Shown here: positions 35,030 through 47,096 of the stretch, one piece after another
Numbering within the stretch: position 1 is the stretch's first letter
How the letters are laid out: each line of letters starts with the position of its first letter
Source: Grammothele lineata
Taxonomy: Eukaryota; Basidiomycota; Agaricomycetes; Polyporales; Polyporaceae
Assembly: GCA_002150815.3 (NCBI GenBank)
Contig: NDFF03000398.1
Location: 1-64,000, forward strand
Reading direction: 5' to 3'
DNA: 64,000 nt
Program-made: the position numbers and the translations under genes
The notes under the pieces: model-generated
The model's input: the letters and a program-made list of their open reading frames with translations, nothing else
Databases searched by the model: none
What the model was told of the DNA's origin: nothing

Positions 35030-36935
35030 GGCTAGTGGAGAAGGATGTCCAGAAGGCAAGGGTGTCCAAAGACCGGCTGCGAAATACTCGGAGGCGAGTA
35101 CTGCAGACCTACCTTGCGCCTCAACCAGCTTTTATACCGTCGGGAGATGGCCTAGGATGCGCGGTGGAAGCATCATAGGACCCCTGTTTTTGTGCGTTCC
35201 TGAGTGTCGGATTATGCTGAGAACGGTGTGTCACCACGCTCGAGCTTGAAAGTGAACGGCGGGTCGCGTCTGACCCGTGCTCCGAGGCGCAAGGAGGGAA
35301 AATGGTCGGAGAAAATACTCACAGACATGTCGTCACCAGGGAAATGACGAAGCGCAACCATGCGGCTGAGTTATGTTCTGATTATAACAACGAGTTTGCG
35401 GACACCCCGGTGCCATGGAGCGGGTATAGGTCCCACATCCTTGTATGGGAAGAAGTGATGCCGACGTATCGAATGCGGTTTCCTGGCGTGTTGGCGTTAC
35501 CAAAAGGAATGCGGGCGATACCACGTTCTCACGTACAAAAAAGCCAGCGCGTTAGAATGCCAATGCGTGTGCGGAAGCCATTTGTGCGGCTCCGACGGCA
35601 AAGAGTGCGTTTTGCGTTTCGGAGTCACTTGGTAACAGCGAACATCCAACTTCCTAGGAGGTGTCGCAATTACTAGCGGCTTCAGCCGCTGAGACACAGC
35701 TGAAATCGATCAATCGCCACCCTGCCGAGGTTGATTGTCATGAGTACTGCTCATATCAAACAAGGACAACGTACACACTGCGCTCAGATTTAGAGCACTC
35801 AAATGTGTGCGAACTCGCACATGTATGAGCGGAGATGCGCAGTCGTTACACGGACCAAAATTGAGTGGGTACTGCTATGTGGACATTTCAGGATAGGAGT
35901 GTGAAGTATGACTGACGCCGGAGAGGATTTGAGATACCGAATGGCCACGGCCGCTTCTCTCTGGCGCCGCCCGCGAAAGCGTTCGTTGTGGACAAGAGCA
36001 AGCTGAAACGGCGCCTACCGCGAATTGAGAACTTCCAACGTGAGAGCAACGTGGTGGACACAGCCACCCTCATCCCCACCGGAACTGGCGCGGCGTCTTG
36101 GTCCGGGTTCGACTCCTCCCACCAACACACGATAATAGCCCCTCGAGTTCTAATCCTGGCTCTGCTTTATAAAACACACCGCGCGTCTTGAGACTCTGCT
36201 GCTCTGAAATGGCCCTTCTATTTCCTCCCTCATTAGCAAAAATAGAAAGAATGCCCAAGAGAACCCATCGAGGACCCAGGATTATGTTTACATGGTCGTA
36301 CGAGCATGCGGATCCGACGGCGGCGACTATCATACCGTGGGTTGGAGGTGGACTGCGTGTTAACGCCTGCGATCGTTGAATGCCGGTCACCCGACGTGAA
36401 GTCTGCATGAGTGAGCGTAGTAAGTTGGTTAGGGGGCTCGGGAGCGGCCAGACGGCGCCACAGGGTAACGCCATAATGTGAATATCCCCACGACATTTAA
36501 GGGCTTCTGCAGCTTACGCACGCCCGCAGGAGATATGGGGTCGTACTATAGCAATTGTATATTGCACCAGCCAACGTTAGAGCGAGCAATATTGTCTGGC
36601 TTGGAAGTCCGGAGAGCACAATATGGCAACGAAGGTAGGTTCAGCTTGCTTATTACTCTAATCCGTGACATATCTGTTCTTTACCGATGTCCCGAGTACT
36701 GGGTATTGGGTACATGTATTCTCGGCACAGAAGGGAACGGAGCTCTCAGCGCGGTAAACTTGAAATCCGCCGATGACGTCGATGGTAAACAGAGTGACAG
36801 CGAGTGAACAAGGGCCAATTTCTCATTCCTACAGCTCGACATCCCGTACCCCTAGAATTAGCTCCGAATCACTTCGGTTCTCCGTATGATACTGGTGTTT
36901 AAGTGGCAAGTTGGTAGGCTTGGTCGGACAAAAAT
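35030..36935. other. Long upstream region of the peroxidase gene
   Basis: About 1.9 kb without a supported gene. Only the TATA box is clear. A tRNA-like B box (GGTTCGACTCC) at about 36106-36116 lacks a foldable partner. Frames on both strands have no motif. Confidence 0.4.
35130..35136 (-). promoter_or_regulatory. TATA box of the manganese peroxidase gene
   Basis: TATAAAA on the minus strand, about 100 bases before the ATG at 35029. One TGCGCTC match to the metal-response consensus TGCRCNC lies far upstream (about 35779, plus strand), too weak to list alone. Confidence 0.6.
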
Positions 36936-37013
36936 GACCACCGCAGGGGTCGAACCTGCAATCTCCTGATTGCCCAATCGTAGTCAGACGCGTTGCCATT
37001 ACGCCAGGCGGCC
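36936..37013 (-). tRNA. tRNA-Arg (ACG) with 7-nt intron, copy 2
   Basis: The 71 mature bases are identical to those of the copy at 28568. The 7-nt insert after position 37 is TTGGGCA instead of GTGGGTA. Followed on its own strand by ATTTTTG, a pol III terminator. Confidence 0.9.
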
Positions 37014-37467
37014 GTTATGTTCGCTTAGTCTGTTGCGTACATGTTAGGTTGTAAAGATGGCCTGATGTTGTTAGGTCGCTTGTCAGGAATGACGCGACAG
37101 ACACACGCAGCTCACTCACACATGCCGAGATCGAGGATGAAAGAATATATGCGGATTAAGCTACTTGTACTGATGTGCGGAGAGAATGGTTCGTGCAGAG
37201 GAAAAATCCAACAAGGGTCCGGTCCGTCCACCGAAGCGACGACGGCCAAGCGTTCGGAGAAAGAAGAAAAAGTGCGACGTGATCATTCGCGGGTCGTCCG
37301 AGAGTATGTATCTACTTTCGACGTCAACACCGCGCGCACATGAAAAAGCAGACAACATGCTGTGTGTGAGAAGTCCGTAACTCCGGATGTATGATGTAAA
37401 GCGTCACGTATGTAAAGTATGTGTGTAAGCGGAAGTCCATACTGACGGTGTCAGTAGAGGATGGGCC
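37014..37467. other. Intergenic region
   Basis: Promoter side of tRNA-Arg copy 2 and 3' end of the MAG-like gene. The frame 37041-37343 has no motif. Nothing else seen. Confidence 0.4.
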
Positions 37468-38724
37468 TCACGCGAACAGCGAGACGGCCGCGAGGACACC
37501 AGCGAGGGTCGCGACGAGTGAGACACCGAGCGCCTCGGGTGCGCCGTTGCTGCCGCTCGATGTGCTGTTCGCGGCGGTGCCGGTAGCAGAAGACGCGCCC
37601 GACGAGCGGGTGGCGGAACCCGAGCCCGAGGCGGAGCCGGACGCGGTCGCGGCGGCGGCGAAGATGTCGGTCGAGGCGTACGTCTTGCAGTTGCTCGTCG
37701 CGGCGGAGGTGGGGGTGTAGGGCACAGTCGAGATAGCGCCGAGCGACTCGGGGGGCTGCGAGTACGACTGGGTCGCGCCGGTCGAGTCGGTGTAGACGCC
37801 GGGGACGGGGAACGAGTCCGAGTCGCAGACCTCGAACTCGCCCTCGGAGGCGCCGGAGAGGGTGTACTTGGACGGGCAGTTGTAGGAGGAGCCGATACGG
37901 TCGAGCGTGTGCTGGCACTTGCCCTCAGGGTTGGAGCCGTCGTCCTTGCACCACTTGAAGCAGAAGCTGTTGCTGCCGATGAATCTGGTGATGACGTCAG
38001 TTTACGTACACGCGTCGCAGCTGCGCAAAAGACGACACTCACTCTGTCCAGTGGCGAACCTGGTAGAGGTTGCCGTCGGGGGAGAAGGTGGTCGAGTAGA
38101 GGAGACCACCAATGGGGTTACCACGCTTCCGTCCCAGCCTCAGTACATGCGCCCGACTAACGAAGCGCGGGAGCACTCACGCCATCCTGTCCTCCCGAGT
38201 CGAGCTCGCCTCCAAAGTCACCGTCCGTGATGTTGATCTTGGTCTGGTCAATGAGACCGGTCATCATGTACGCCTCACCGTCGAAGAGCAGTTGCATGCC
38301 CTTGATGGTGCCCTCGGGCATGAGCCGGGTGCCGTGGCCTGCCTTGGTGCAGTAGGCAACGACCTCGCCCTCGGCGTCGGCAATATCGTTGAGCGTAGGC
38401 GGACCCCATAGACAGAAGTCTAAATTGAAGCGTGAGATAAACGTAGTCTATCAAACACGCAGGGTACGCACCCATAATAGAGTTCTGGACCATGGTTTGA
38501 CACATGGACGAGTCGCCCTCGGTGGTGCTGTTGCAAATGTTGTAACCGGTTTGGTAACCGCGCGTGTAGATGTCATTTCCGTTGAAGTCGAAAACTTGGT
38601 ACGGGGCGTCAGAGGGGCGGGGGTAGGAGAGCGAAACAAGCGGGGTGGGTGCGAAGTTGACGGTGGAGGACTGAGCGGCGACAGCGCCGGCGAAAAGGGC
38701 AACAGAAAGAGCGACGGAGGCCAT
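37468..38724 (-). CDS. Macrofage-activating-glycoprotein-like secreted GPI protein
   Basis: Minus-strand exons 38724-38472, 38419-38181, 38125-38043 and 37984-37468 give 363 residues. The signal peptide is about residues 1-17 (LSVALFAGAVAAQ). Hallmarks of this fungal secreted family are visible: VNFAPTPLVSLSYP, RGYQTGYNICNSTTEG, DFCLWGPP, GLIDQTKINI, RGNPIGGLLYS, FCFKWCKDDG, and PGVYT...SYSQPPESLGAIS. The last 80 residues are Ser/Ala/Gly-rich and end in a hydrophobic GPI-type tail. Members are abundant extracellular glycoproteins of wood-decay fungi; the name comes from immune-stimulation work and the native function is unknown. Cys residues in the core suggest several disulfides. The acceptor before exon 3 is AAG. 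Confidence 0.88.
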
Positions 38725-40286
38725 GGCGATGGCGACGGGTATGAGAGAGCCCTGGGGAGAGTAGGGGAACAGGTCGAGGGGGAAATGGTCCAGCGAACGC
38801 GCGCTGGTGGAGCTATATACCGCCCCTCGAATAGGAAACCAGGCGACTCCCCCGGATATAGCCGAGCTAGCGGAGTAGCAACGCGCCTCTCCCCTGCCCA
38901 AAAATAGGTCCCGACGCGCGCAAGGACCTTTTCCCCTCTCGACGTCTCCTCCTTCTCCCTCTAACTACTGACGCTTGTTGGCCCCGCAGCTCGCGACAAA
39001 TCCAACTTGCAACATATCTTGCAGGTTTCCCCCAGCTGAGATGGACCTTCGGCGCGCTCAGAGCTCACAGGAACGCGCAGAGAAAGTACCCCATATCTGA
39101 GATCACGAAGACATCATGGACGCAGTGCCGGCTCCACTCCAGGCGGGAGCCGTCTGGAAACGGGACACGGCCCTTGTTGAGGTACCCTCGGTCCAAGTGT
39201 TGCTCCAGTAGGCGATAACATATACCTCGCGGCCCTCACATTAACGAAGGCTTATATTTCGGTCGAACTCGTTGAATGACAGCCCCTCGTTGGCCCCTCG
39301 TCGCCGGACACGCCGCAACGCGCCTCAGCCATGTCTTCTGTTCAGCAGTCACCCCCGAAGCAAGAATCTTGGAGACAACTCAGCGCCCCGTGCGACGTGG
39401 TGCTGAGACCGTTTCTGTGCGACATTCCTGTCACCGGTGCCGCCCGTCTTCGTGAAATCTTCACCGCACTTATATGGCACGAGCGAGGACGCGTTCGCGA
39501 AATACGCCTTGGTTCTCCCAGTCATGGTCTGCGGAGAAGGGGTGTGTCAGACTTCGGTAGGTGCCCTTCATGCTTATTCCCTCTTATTCCTGCTCGTGAC
39601 CTCGCGGCTTATCGTCTAGATTGAACGATATCCTTCTGGGCTCAACGTTACGAGCATGCGTACGCGCGCTGTGGGGTTCATTCGTCGATGACATTCGGTA
39701 CGCCCCACTTTCAGAAACTTATTTATCGTCCTCCGATGGCATGACTCGACGCTTGACCGTTGTCTTGAGAGCCTGAGCCAGCTTCCGCAGCTCTCGAGAC
39801 CTCTGTCCTATCAAGATGATCGTAGACGAGCAGTTGAGCATCCCAAACGTTCGTCCGCGGTCATTGTTTTGCTTCGGGATCGTCGAAAGATGAGAACAGA
39901 TCGTATACGGGATTAGAGCAAGTCGGCGAGCCGCATTGGGTTCATCCCCAAGGCAAACTCATGGACGTGTCCGACTCCGTCGTGTCTCAACCGGCCCTTA
40001 TCTTGGGCAAAGAGGTGCTCGCGACTGCAACGGACATGCAGAGCCCAGGAGGGCGGTGACTCATAATACAGTACCGTCAGCGCGCTTATGAGATCTATGT
40101 TGTGACTGTGTACCCGAGGAAATCTCAGTCGTATCCAAAAAACCGTCAGCAGCTGCATCTCGCCCTTTCTACTACCGCTGGGGAAAATGCCTGGAAATGC
40201 GTATCATCAATTCTCATCGTTGTCGTTGCGCTAGTATTCGGTGTTTACCTGTACTTATCCTGCGTCGGGGCAGGTATGCCCCTATG
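38725..40286. other. Intergenic region with possible cryptic coding
   Basis: No gene is supported. Between 39117 and 39730 there are ATG-started short frames and a good splice pair (GTAGGT near 39556, CGTCTAG near 39620), but no join gave a continuous protein. It may be a relic or a non-coding transcript. Confidence 0.3.
38814..38819 (-). promoter_or_regulatory. TATA-like element of the MAG-like gene
   Basis: TATATA on the minus strand, about 90 bases before the ATG at 38724. Confidence 0.5.
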
Positions 40287-42013
40287 CTATGTGCTTGTTG
40301 CGCTAGTTCGCAGTTCCAGCGGAACCTGTGAAGGTGATTAGAATCAAGATTTCGATCGTATGGGGAATGTTGGGTGCAGCGCACCTTGGCAACCACTTCA
40401 TCGACAGCTGTAGCATACTTGGAGAGGAAGGAGGTAGCCCACCGGAATGGGTCATATGCTGTGTCCGACCCGCCGGAGTGCCACGATTTGTGGGCCTTGT
40501 TACTTTCGGCTGCCGCAGCTAGAAACGGCTGCACGACGCTGGCATGTGCAGACACAGTGGCACCGCGTGGGGACTTCCGCAACGCGTCCGCCATGTCCTT
40601 GAGGTGAGGGGGCATCCAAGAAGGAGGTTTATCTGTGGAGAACCGTTCTGGGTAGTCCCCGCCTTTGCATTCCTGGCGGGAGCAGACGACTTTCCGGATG
40701 CCTTTGACGAAGAGCACCCCGGCGTCAGCCTCCCTACATTTGTCCAGATACGAAAGGAAGTCGTAGTACGCGCGGTTCGGAAACACCTCCATCTGCTCGA
40801 TGTAAAGCTCCTGGATCTCGGAGATGCTCTCCGCTGTCGCGACCAGGTGGCGAGCGGAGACGAGCGCCTCTCCGCGCCAGCCGTATGTCGCGGCAGTGAA
40901 ATAGAACAGCAGGGGCTGGTCTGCCAAGTGCTCGACCCACTCTCGCCGTAACGCCGTTTCCGCCTTTTTCGCTTTGTGTGCGACAGCGGCTGCGAGGACG
41001 TCCAGGTAGAATCTGGGGGAGGGGATGCTGCTCAGGAAAGATTGGGTGTCGCAATCGGGATAGCACAATCCGAGCAGGAAACACGTCACTAGGGCGTTCT
41101 CGTTTATCCTGTACACCGGGAGTGATGTAGGCTGGTCGGAGCCATGAGGCTCCTGGGATTCCTGAGAGGAGCCTTCGTCTTCGGGGGAACTGAGAAGCGC
41201 GGGCATTGCAAGATCGAGCACTAGCCGATGGACGGGGATTGTATACGAATCGCTTGTTTTCAGGATGATATCAGGGTTATGGAGGAGACGCTTTGACAGT
41301 AATAGCAGGTAAAGTCCCATCAGGCTGGGGTCGGGACACGTAATGCCAGAACCTGGACCGCATACGGGTGACAGTGGCTCGAAATCTGTAAGGTCGACTG
41401 AGCGGGGTCCTTGCTTCGTCTGTGTGGCTCTGTCGAGTCGAAGTAGACGGAAGTACGAGCCGGCGCTGATTTCATCCAGCTCAGGACAGTGACATCCTTC
41501 GATGCGATTCAGAATCACCGCATTTTCCGCCCCAGCTCGCGCTTCCTCTCTCATGCCAAAAAGGCAGGAAATCGCAAAGACGCGGAGGGGGTCGTTCTCG
41601 AGGAATCGTTTATGGACGAGCTCCTTCTTCATGGCACTGGTGACCTTGGCGGAATCATATTTTTGAGCAGCATCGAGTACTTTCCGGAGATGGCCCAGGG
41701 AGGAGATGATTGGGTCATCGTAAGGATAGATGATACGCAGGAAAGTGTCCATGGTCTTGTCATCCTCGGTGATATCGATGACAGGCCTCTCTTGACCAGG
41801 GGGTTGCGGGAGAGACAGCATAGTCTCGAAGAAAGAAGAGCCCATACTGAGGATGAGGCGGTGGACGTAGAATTCGACATGGTCAGCAGTGTAGAGAATG
41901 ATGTCAGCGTCCTCTTTGTCAAATGGGGCCGGTGCCCGACGACGGCGCTGTAATTTCTCTGGTGCAACGATAGCAGAACTTGAGTCGGTGTCGATAGGTT
42001 GCGATTGAGACAT
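40287..42013 (-). CDS. Double-module BTB/POZ protein 1
   Basis: Exons 42013-40385 and 40325-40287 give 555 residues. BTB module 1 starts near residue 30 (PFDKEDADIILYTADHVEFYVHR) and its helical part ends with CPELDEISAGSYFRLL near 176-192. Module 2 starts near 245 (NPDIILKTSDSYTIPVHRLVL) and ends with IEQMEVFPNRAYYDFL. A Cys pair (CSRQEC), a PPSWMPPHL segment and a C-terminal helix SKYATAVDEVVAKV follow. The last intron (59 bp) cuts before V-P-L-E-L. A 5' untranslated intron (42077-42015) ends one base before the ATG. It is the first of three minus-strand BTB genes in a row and is closest to the next one. It probably works as a protein-interaction adaptor; partner unknown. Confidence 0.82.
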
Positions 42014-42563
42014 TCTGTAACGCCAGGCGCACGTTCAGCACATATCGTGTTAACGGCACTGAGATAGGAGAGCTTACCCGTAGTATGAGCTGGTAGACGT
42101 GTACTTTGGATACCTCTGTCATTAAGAGCTCATTGAGAGTCGTGCAGAGACATACCTGCACACTGATGGGGGACGACAACCTGCGAAACTACCGCAGCAC
42201 TTGAGCGACAGGGCTTATATGTTCATACCAACTGAACGCGTGACCGAAGTCGAGTCTTCGTAGGTAAGTTTACTCACGCCATACAAGAGTGATAGGGACC
42301 GGGAGCGCACAATGCACACGCCTGCCTAGGGTGCGCCGAAACCGATTAGGATCCTCCAAGAGGACATGCGCCCATGCACGGACTTCCGAAGGCGATGCAG
42401 TAATTAACTCATGATTGTACGTCGTCGAGTCACCATGCTACGTATTCTCCAGGTAGCGTAACAATTACGCTGACTATGTAGGCGCAACGTCTCATGATCC
42501 CCACGTGCGACTCCTACTGACTAGTGCGGACCAGGGCGTATCACGCCGAGTGGGCAGTTGTCG
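42014..42563. other. Intergenic region between BTB genes
   Basis: Contains the 5' untranslated intron of BTB gene 1 (42015-42077) and the 3' end of BTB gene 2. No other gene. Confidence 0.5.
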
Positions 42564-44739
42564 CTACATTTTCGTAGGATGGGCGCGCATCTTGAGGTCG
42601 ACCTGTAACGTATCATGCCGTGTTAACACTTCGCCCAATTTCAGATGCACGAAAGCATCTACCGGAATCTCTACGCACCATGGCTACTACCTTGTCTACC
42701 TCTACGGCGTACTTTGCGAGGAGTGTTGTCGCCCACGCGATTTTCTGGTTGAGTGTAGCGGAGCATGGAGGATCATCGTACTGCGCGCCGGGATCATCAG
42801 AGACCGCCCAGCCCACGAGCTCGAGACCAGGAGGCGTATGGGGTAAAATGGTGCGACTGGTCGGTCTCTTCTGCAACTCAGTCGCCATCTTCTTCAGGAC
42901 TTGAAACAGTCTTATCGAGAGAGAGCGAGGGCTGACGGAGATCTGCTCTGGAAATCTCCTGAAACAGCACTGGCCATTGCAGCCGATTGTGGGGAGGCCG
43001 TTGATGAACGGGATGCCCGCAACGGATATGCTGCAATCGTTGACGTAGTGGAGAAGGTCGCGGTATGCGCCGTTCGGCGTGCTCTCCATCTCCGGACTGT
43101 ATTGGTCTTGAATGATGGCAGTGCCCTCTTTGCTGGAGATGAGCCGGCGAGCGCAAAAGAGAGCTTCGTCCTTCCATCCGTTCCGGGCAGCGAAGAAGTA
43201 GAAGCACAACGGGCGTAGTCCGGCATGCTTGGACCACTGACTACGTAAGATCTTCAAAGCTGCGGCCGCCTTGTACTGTAGCGCTGTTCGGAGTACGCCA
43301 AGATAATTCGCGGACGGTATATCGTCAGGTATCTGTGAGGATGTGCTGTGGGGGTAGCATAACTGGAGCAGGAAGGCAATCGCTGTCGGGTTATGGTTTG
43401 TCATGAGATAAACTTGCGGTAGGGGTTCTTCATCAGGCCTCGCGAATTGTGGAGGTGGGGAGGGGTGTTGGTCGTAGTCCATGGCGCGATCATGTTCGAT
43501 ACTGCTCTGAGAGACGATGCGATCGATGAGTTTCGAGGCATACAACGACAGAGCCTTGTTGGCGTCCCTGAGGTTTTTGACTTCGGTTCTGAGTGCGCCG
43601 AGATCGTCGGAAGCAGCGGTCTCGTTAACAGCTCCCTCCGACTCAGAGGAGACATTGCGGTCGGTGCCGTGACTACTCTGGGGGTTGAGGCTCGAATGTT
43701 CCGTTCCAATAGTAGCCTTCCCTTCGAGTATGTCATACTTTTCCGTGCAGACAGGATCTACGGCCAAGTCCAAAGGGGGGCTAGTATCCAGAAAGTTCGT
43801 CAACGACTCGCCACGCGAAATAGGTAGATGAAACACGGACGAAGTAGTATGTCCTCGATGTGGGGCGGACGTCATTTCATTTCCGGGGATTTCACGGTCC
43901 ATGAAAGGTAGCAATCCAGGAATCATGAGATCGAGAACGATCTTGTGGACGTGGAAAGAGACTCGATTCTCGGTCGCTTTCAGGATGATGTCAGGTGCAT
44001 GTTGTCTACCGTCTGAAGGAAGACTGAATGGGATAGAGACGTCGCATTGTTGGTCGGTACTCTTGAAGATGTCATCGAGTGCGTCAACAGGTTGGATTGC
44101 CGCCTGGTTGTGGATAAATGATGGCATGCCCTCCTTCCCCCGGTGTGTAGGGTGCCCGCGCACCAAACGGGATAGCCGAAAGTACGGCGCCGCGCTTATC
44201 TCGTCCAACTCTGTGCACGGGACGTCTAAAGAGCGACCTGCTTTCACTACCGTTGCTGCGGCGATTTTGGCTTCGTCATCCAGGTAGAACAAACAGGCGA
44301 TAGCAAAAACACGGAGAGGGTCTTCCTTCAAAAAGCGGGGCTTGACAAGCTCTTTCTTCATTTCAGTCACCACCACCGACACGTCGTACTTGGATCCCGC
44401 GCTCAAGACCTTCTTGAGATGCTCGAAACTGGAGATCGATGGATTGTCGATGGGGTATACGATGCGTAAGAACGTATCGATGGTCTCACTGTCCTCGGTG
44501 ACGTCCATGGATGGTATCCCGCAGTCAGATTCCAGGGGTTGGGGTAAGGAGAACATACTCTCGAAGAACGGAGAACTGAGGGAGAGGACAACGCGCTGTA
44601 TGTAGTAGTCAACCTGATCGACGGTGCGGATGATGAGATCTGCGTCTTCCCTGTCAAAGGGCGGCGCGGCTTTGCGTTTGGGTTGTGAGTCCGAAGGGCA
44701 AGCCGGTGGGACATTGAGATCGAGGGACTGTCGTGACAT
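42564..44739 (-). CDS. Double-module BTB/POZ protein 2 with coiled-coil insertion
   Basis: Exons 44739-42679 and 42602-42564 give 699 residues. The open frame starts upstream with TTG; ATG 44739 is used because a 62-bp 5' untranslated intron (44803-44742) ends two bases before it. Module 1: PFDREDADLIIRTVDQVDYYIQR, ending TELDEISAAPYFRLSRL. Module 2: APDIILKATENRVSFHVHKIVL. Inside module 2 there is an insertion of about 120 residues, Ser-rich then helical (LGALRTEVKNLRDANKAL), absent from gene 1, which may form a coiled coil. After it the module resumes (AIAFLLQLCYP) and ends SPEMESTPNGAYRDLL. Tail helix AKYAVEVDKVVAM, intron, then V-D-L-K-M. The last exon is 39 nt, as in gene 1. Confidence 0.8.
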
Positions 44740-45153
44740 ATCTGGCCGCCATATCCTCACTTTCAACACGACTTGTGTTTACCGTAATATGAGAGGTACT
44801 CACCGAACTGCGGGATCCACCCTGAGAGATGTTGTCAGCCCGTTCATCGAAGGTTTGAGTCCAGATTTGAAGACGCACCTGTGAGGCAGAAGACAAGTGG
44901 CGGCGACCCTACCGCAGCACTCGTTGCAGCAGCGAGTTCGCCACTTCTTCTCCCACGTGGCAGGCTTGAACTTACCAGGGACACGGTAGCGCGTACGCAG
45001 ACGAATCGCAGAAGCGCTTCAGGATTGCCGAGGTAAGCATTCGAGCGATCTAGACAGAGCAGAAGACCACGATGTACATATATTCCCTTAGGCGCAAACA
45101 ATACACGGCGAAGGAAGGAACCTGGTCCCGCATGAGATCTTCTAAAGGCCAAG
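44740..45153. other. Intergenic region between BTB genes
   Basis: Holds the 5' untranslated intron of BTB gene 2 (44742-44803) and the 3' end of BTB gene 3. The open frame of gene 3 runs through here only by reading past its last exon. Confidence 0.5.
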
Positions 45154-47096
45154 TCACATATCCAGCCGAACCTAGCGCGCGAAATACGTGTCAGACGCGT
45201 TGTCAAAGCTATCATACAAAATTCTATGCTCACCTCAGATATCGCCTTCTTCACAGCGTCGCCGTACGAACGAAATGCAGCCGAAACCCACTTGGCGCCG
45301 TGGTTCGTCCTGTTTGGCGGCCAAACGCGCGGAGGAGCGGGCGACGCGAGCCGTGTGGTACCACTTGAGACGCTCCCCCACGCCGCACCCCAAGCGGGGG
45401 GCCGTGTAGACATTGAGGACCGACTTGGTGCCTGGCCGTTCGCGTCGGAGGTGGACGCACGAGCATTGTCGACAATGAGGCAGTCGGGGCACGAAAATCC
45501 TTCAGCCGGGGCAGCGGCTGCGATCAGTGCATACACCAAGATAACGTCGTCGGACACCGTCTCCCAAAACGGCTTCTTCTCTAGTGCGTCCTTGATCCCC
45601 GTGATGGGGTGTGCCAGCCATGTCGGTGGTGACGCTGTGGAGAACGAAGTGGGATAACATTTGGTGCATGGCCCCGTGGCTCCTGGCTCCGTGCTGTTCT
45701 CCTGAGATGGGTGTAGAAGGTCCGAGAGTTCGAAATCGGACGTCGCCGCTACTTTGACCTTCTGCACGAAGGACAGCAGGCGGCGATAAGGCAGGCTGCT
45801 GACGCGCTCCATCTCCGGGATGTATAGCTTTGCGATCTCCCTCGCATCATGCGTCTTGATCAGCAAGAGCGCACACGCCTCTGTTTCCTCCCTCCATCGG
45901 CAGTCAAACGCGGCAAAGTAGAACCGGAGTGGGGCCTTGTTTGCGTGGCGGATCAAGGCCAAAGACTCGCGCAGGCATTGCTCCGCCTTCGGGAAGGCGT
46001 ACTTGTGTGTCGCGGCGAGGACAGCGAGGAAAAGATCGGGATCGGAGAAGTCAGGAGAATGTACAGGGTAGGAGAGTTGAAGAAGAGCGTGTAAGACAGC
46101 GCTACTCTCCTGGACAAGATACCTGTCCGGCCCTCCAGGTGTCTCAGCTGCGTCTGTCTCCACGACAGTGCGCAGACTTGACAAGAACGTCGGGGACGCG
46201 AGTGTGAGGATTTCCTTGTGGACGTGGAATTCAATGAGATCCTCGGTCTGAAGGACAATGTCGGCCCCGGACAGGTTGAGTGGATCGTTCGGGACAGGAA
46301 ACGCGCATTCCGGTGCAAACCCTCCAAACGGCACCGGGGACCACGGTTTTGAGCCCTTGCAGAATAGCCCGACCCCGGTAAAGTTGACCAGAGACCGCCT
46401 TCCCCAGGCCGGCGGCTGCCGCGTCCCGTTTAACTGTAGGAGCCGAGAGTACGCCCCCGCCGAGATCTCGTCCAGCTCCGGACACCCGCCCGGGCGGGGG
46501 CCCATGACGTGATTGAGGGCGATCGCCTCCTTTGCTCCCGCACGCGCCTCGTCCTCCAGCCCGAACCGGCACGCGATGGCGAACACGCGCAAGGGGTAAT
46601 CTTGCAGAAAGCGAGGACGGACGAGCGATCTCCGCATCGCAGCAACGACCGCAGGCGCGTCATGCTCGTACCCCGCTGCCAGAACCTTCCGGACGAGCCC
46701 GAGAGACGACACCTCCGGGTCCACCATGGGGTACAACACGCGCAGGAAGACGTCGAGCGTCTCTGCGTCCTCGGCGACGACGAGGGTCGCGCCATGCGGG
46801 AGTTCCGGGGTCGGCGCGACGGAAGACACGAGGCTGGAGCCGAGGGCGAGGACGGCGCGGTGCACGCGGAAGAGGACGTGGTCGCTGGAGCAGAGGACGA
46901 GGTCTGCGTCTGGGCGGTCGAAGGGCGCTTTTGCGTGGCGCGCGACGAGCCCGTTCTCGTCGCGCTCTAGAGGGAGGGGAGCTTCGATGGCTGGAGGCGC
47001 GGTTTCGGCTGGGTGTGAGGGTACATCTGCAGCTGGAAGCGAGGACGGAGCCGGCGCAGGCCCGGGGGAGGGAGAGCGTGGGCCGTCGTCTGGCAT
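45154..47096 (-). CDS. Double-module BTB/POZ protein 3 with Trp-Gly tail motifs
   Basis: Exons 47096-45234 and 45171-45154 give 626 residues starting MPDDGP, the same start as the BTB gene at 56535. The frame extends upstream as if coding, but that part begins with a GTGAGT donor and is better read as a 75-bp 5' untranslated intron (47180-47106) ending nine bases before the ATG. The N-terminal 60 residues are Pro/Ala-rich. Module 1: PFDRPDADLVLCSSDHVLFRVHR, ending CPELDEISAGAYSRLL. Module 2: SGADIVLQTEDLIEFHVHKEIL, ending YIPEMERVSSLPYRRLL. A disordered region near residues 560-590 holds PPAWGAAWGSVS, two W-G pairs. Tail helix YGDAVKKAISE, intron (62 bp), then V-R-L-D-M. Confidence 0.82.

Noticed and set aside
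36070..36125. tRNA-like sequence with B box GGTTCGACTCC
   Set aside because: The T stem does not pair and the acceptor stem pairs at only about five of seven positions; no anticodon arm.
44844..45153. C-terminal extension of BTB gene 3 of about 100 residues
   Set aside because: Arises from reading through the last intron; the spliced form restores the family tail V-R-L-D-M.
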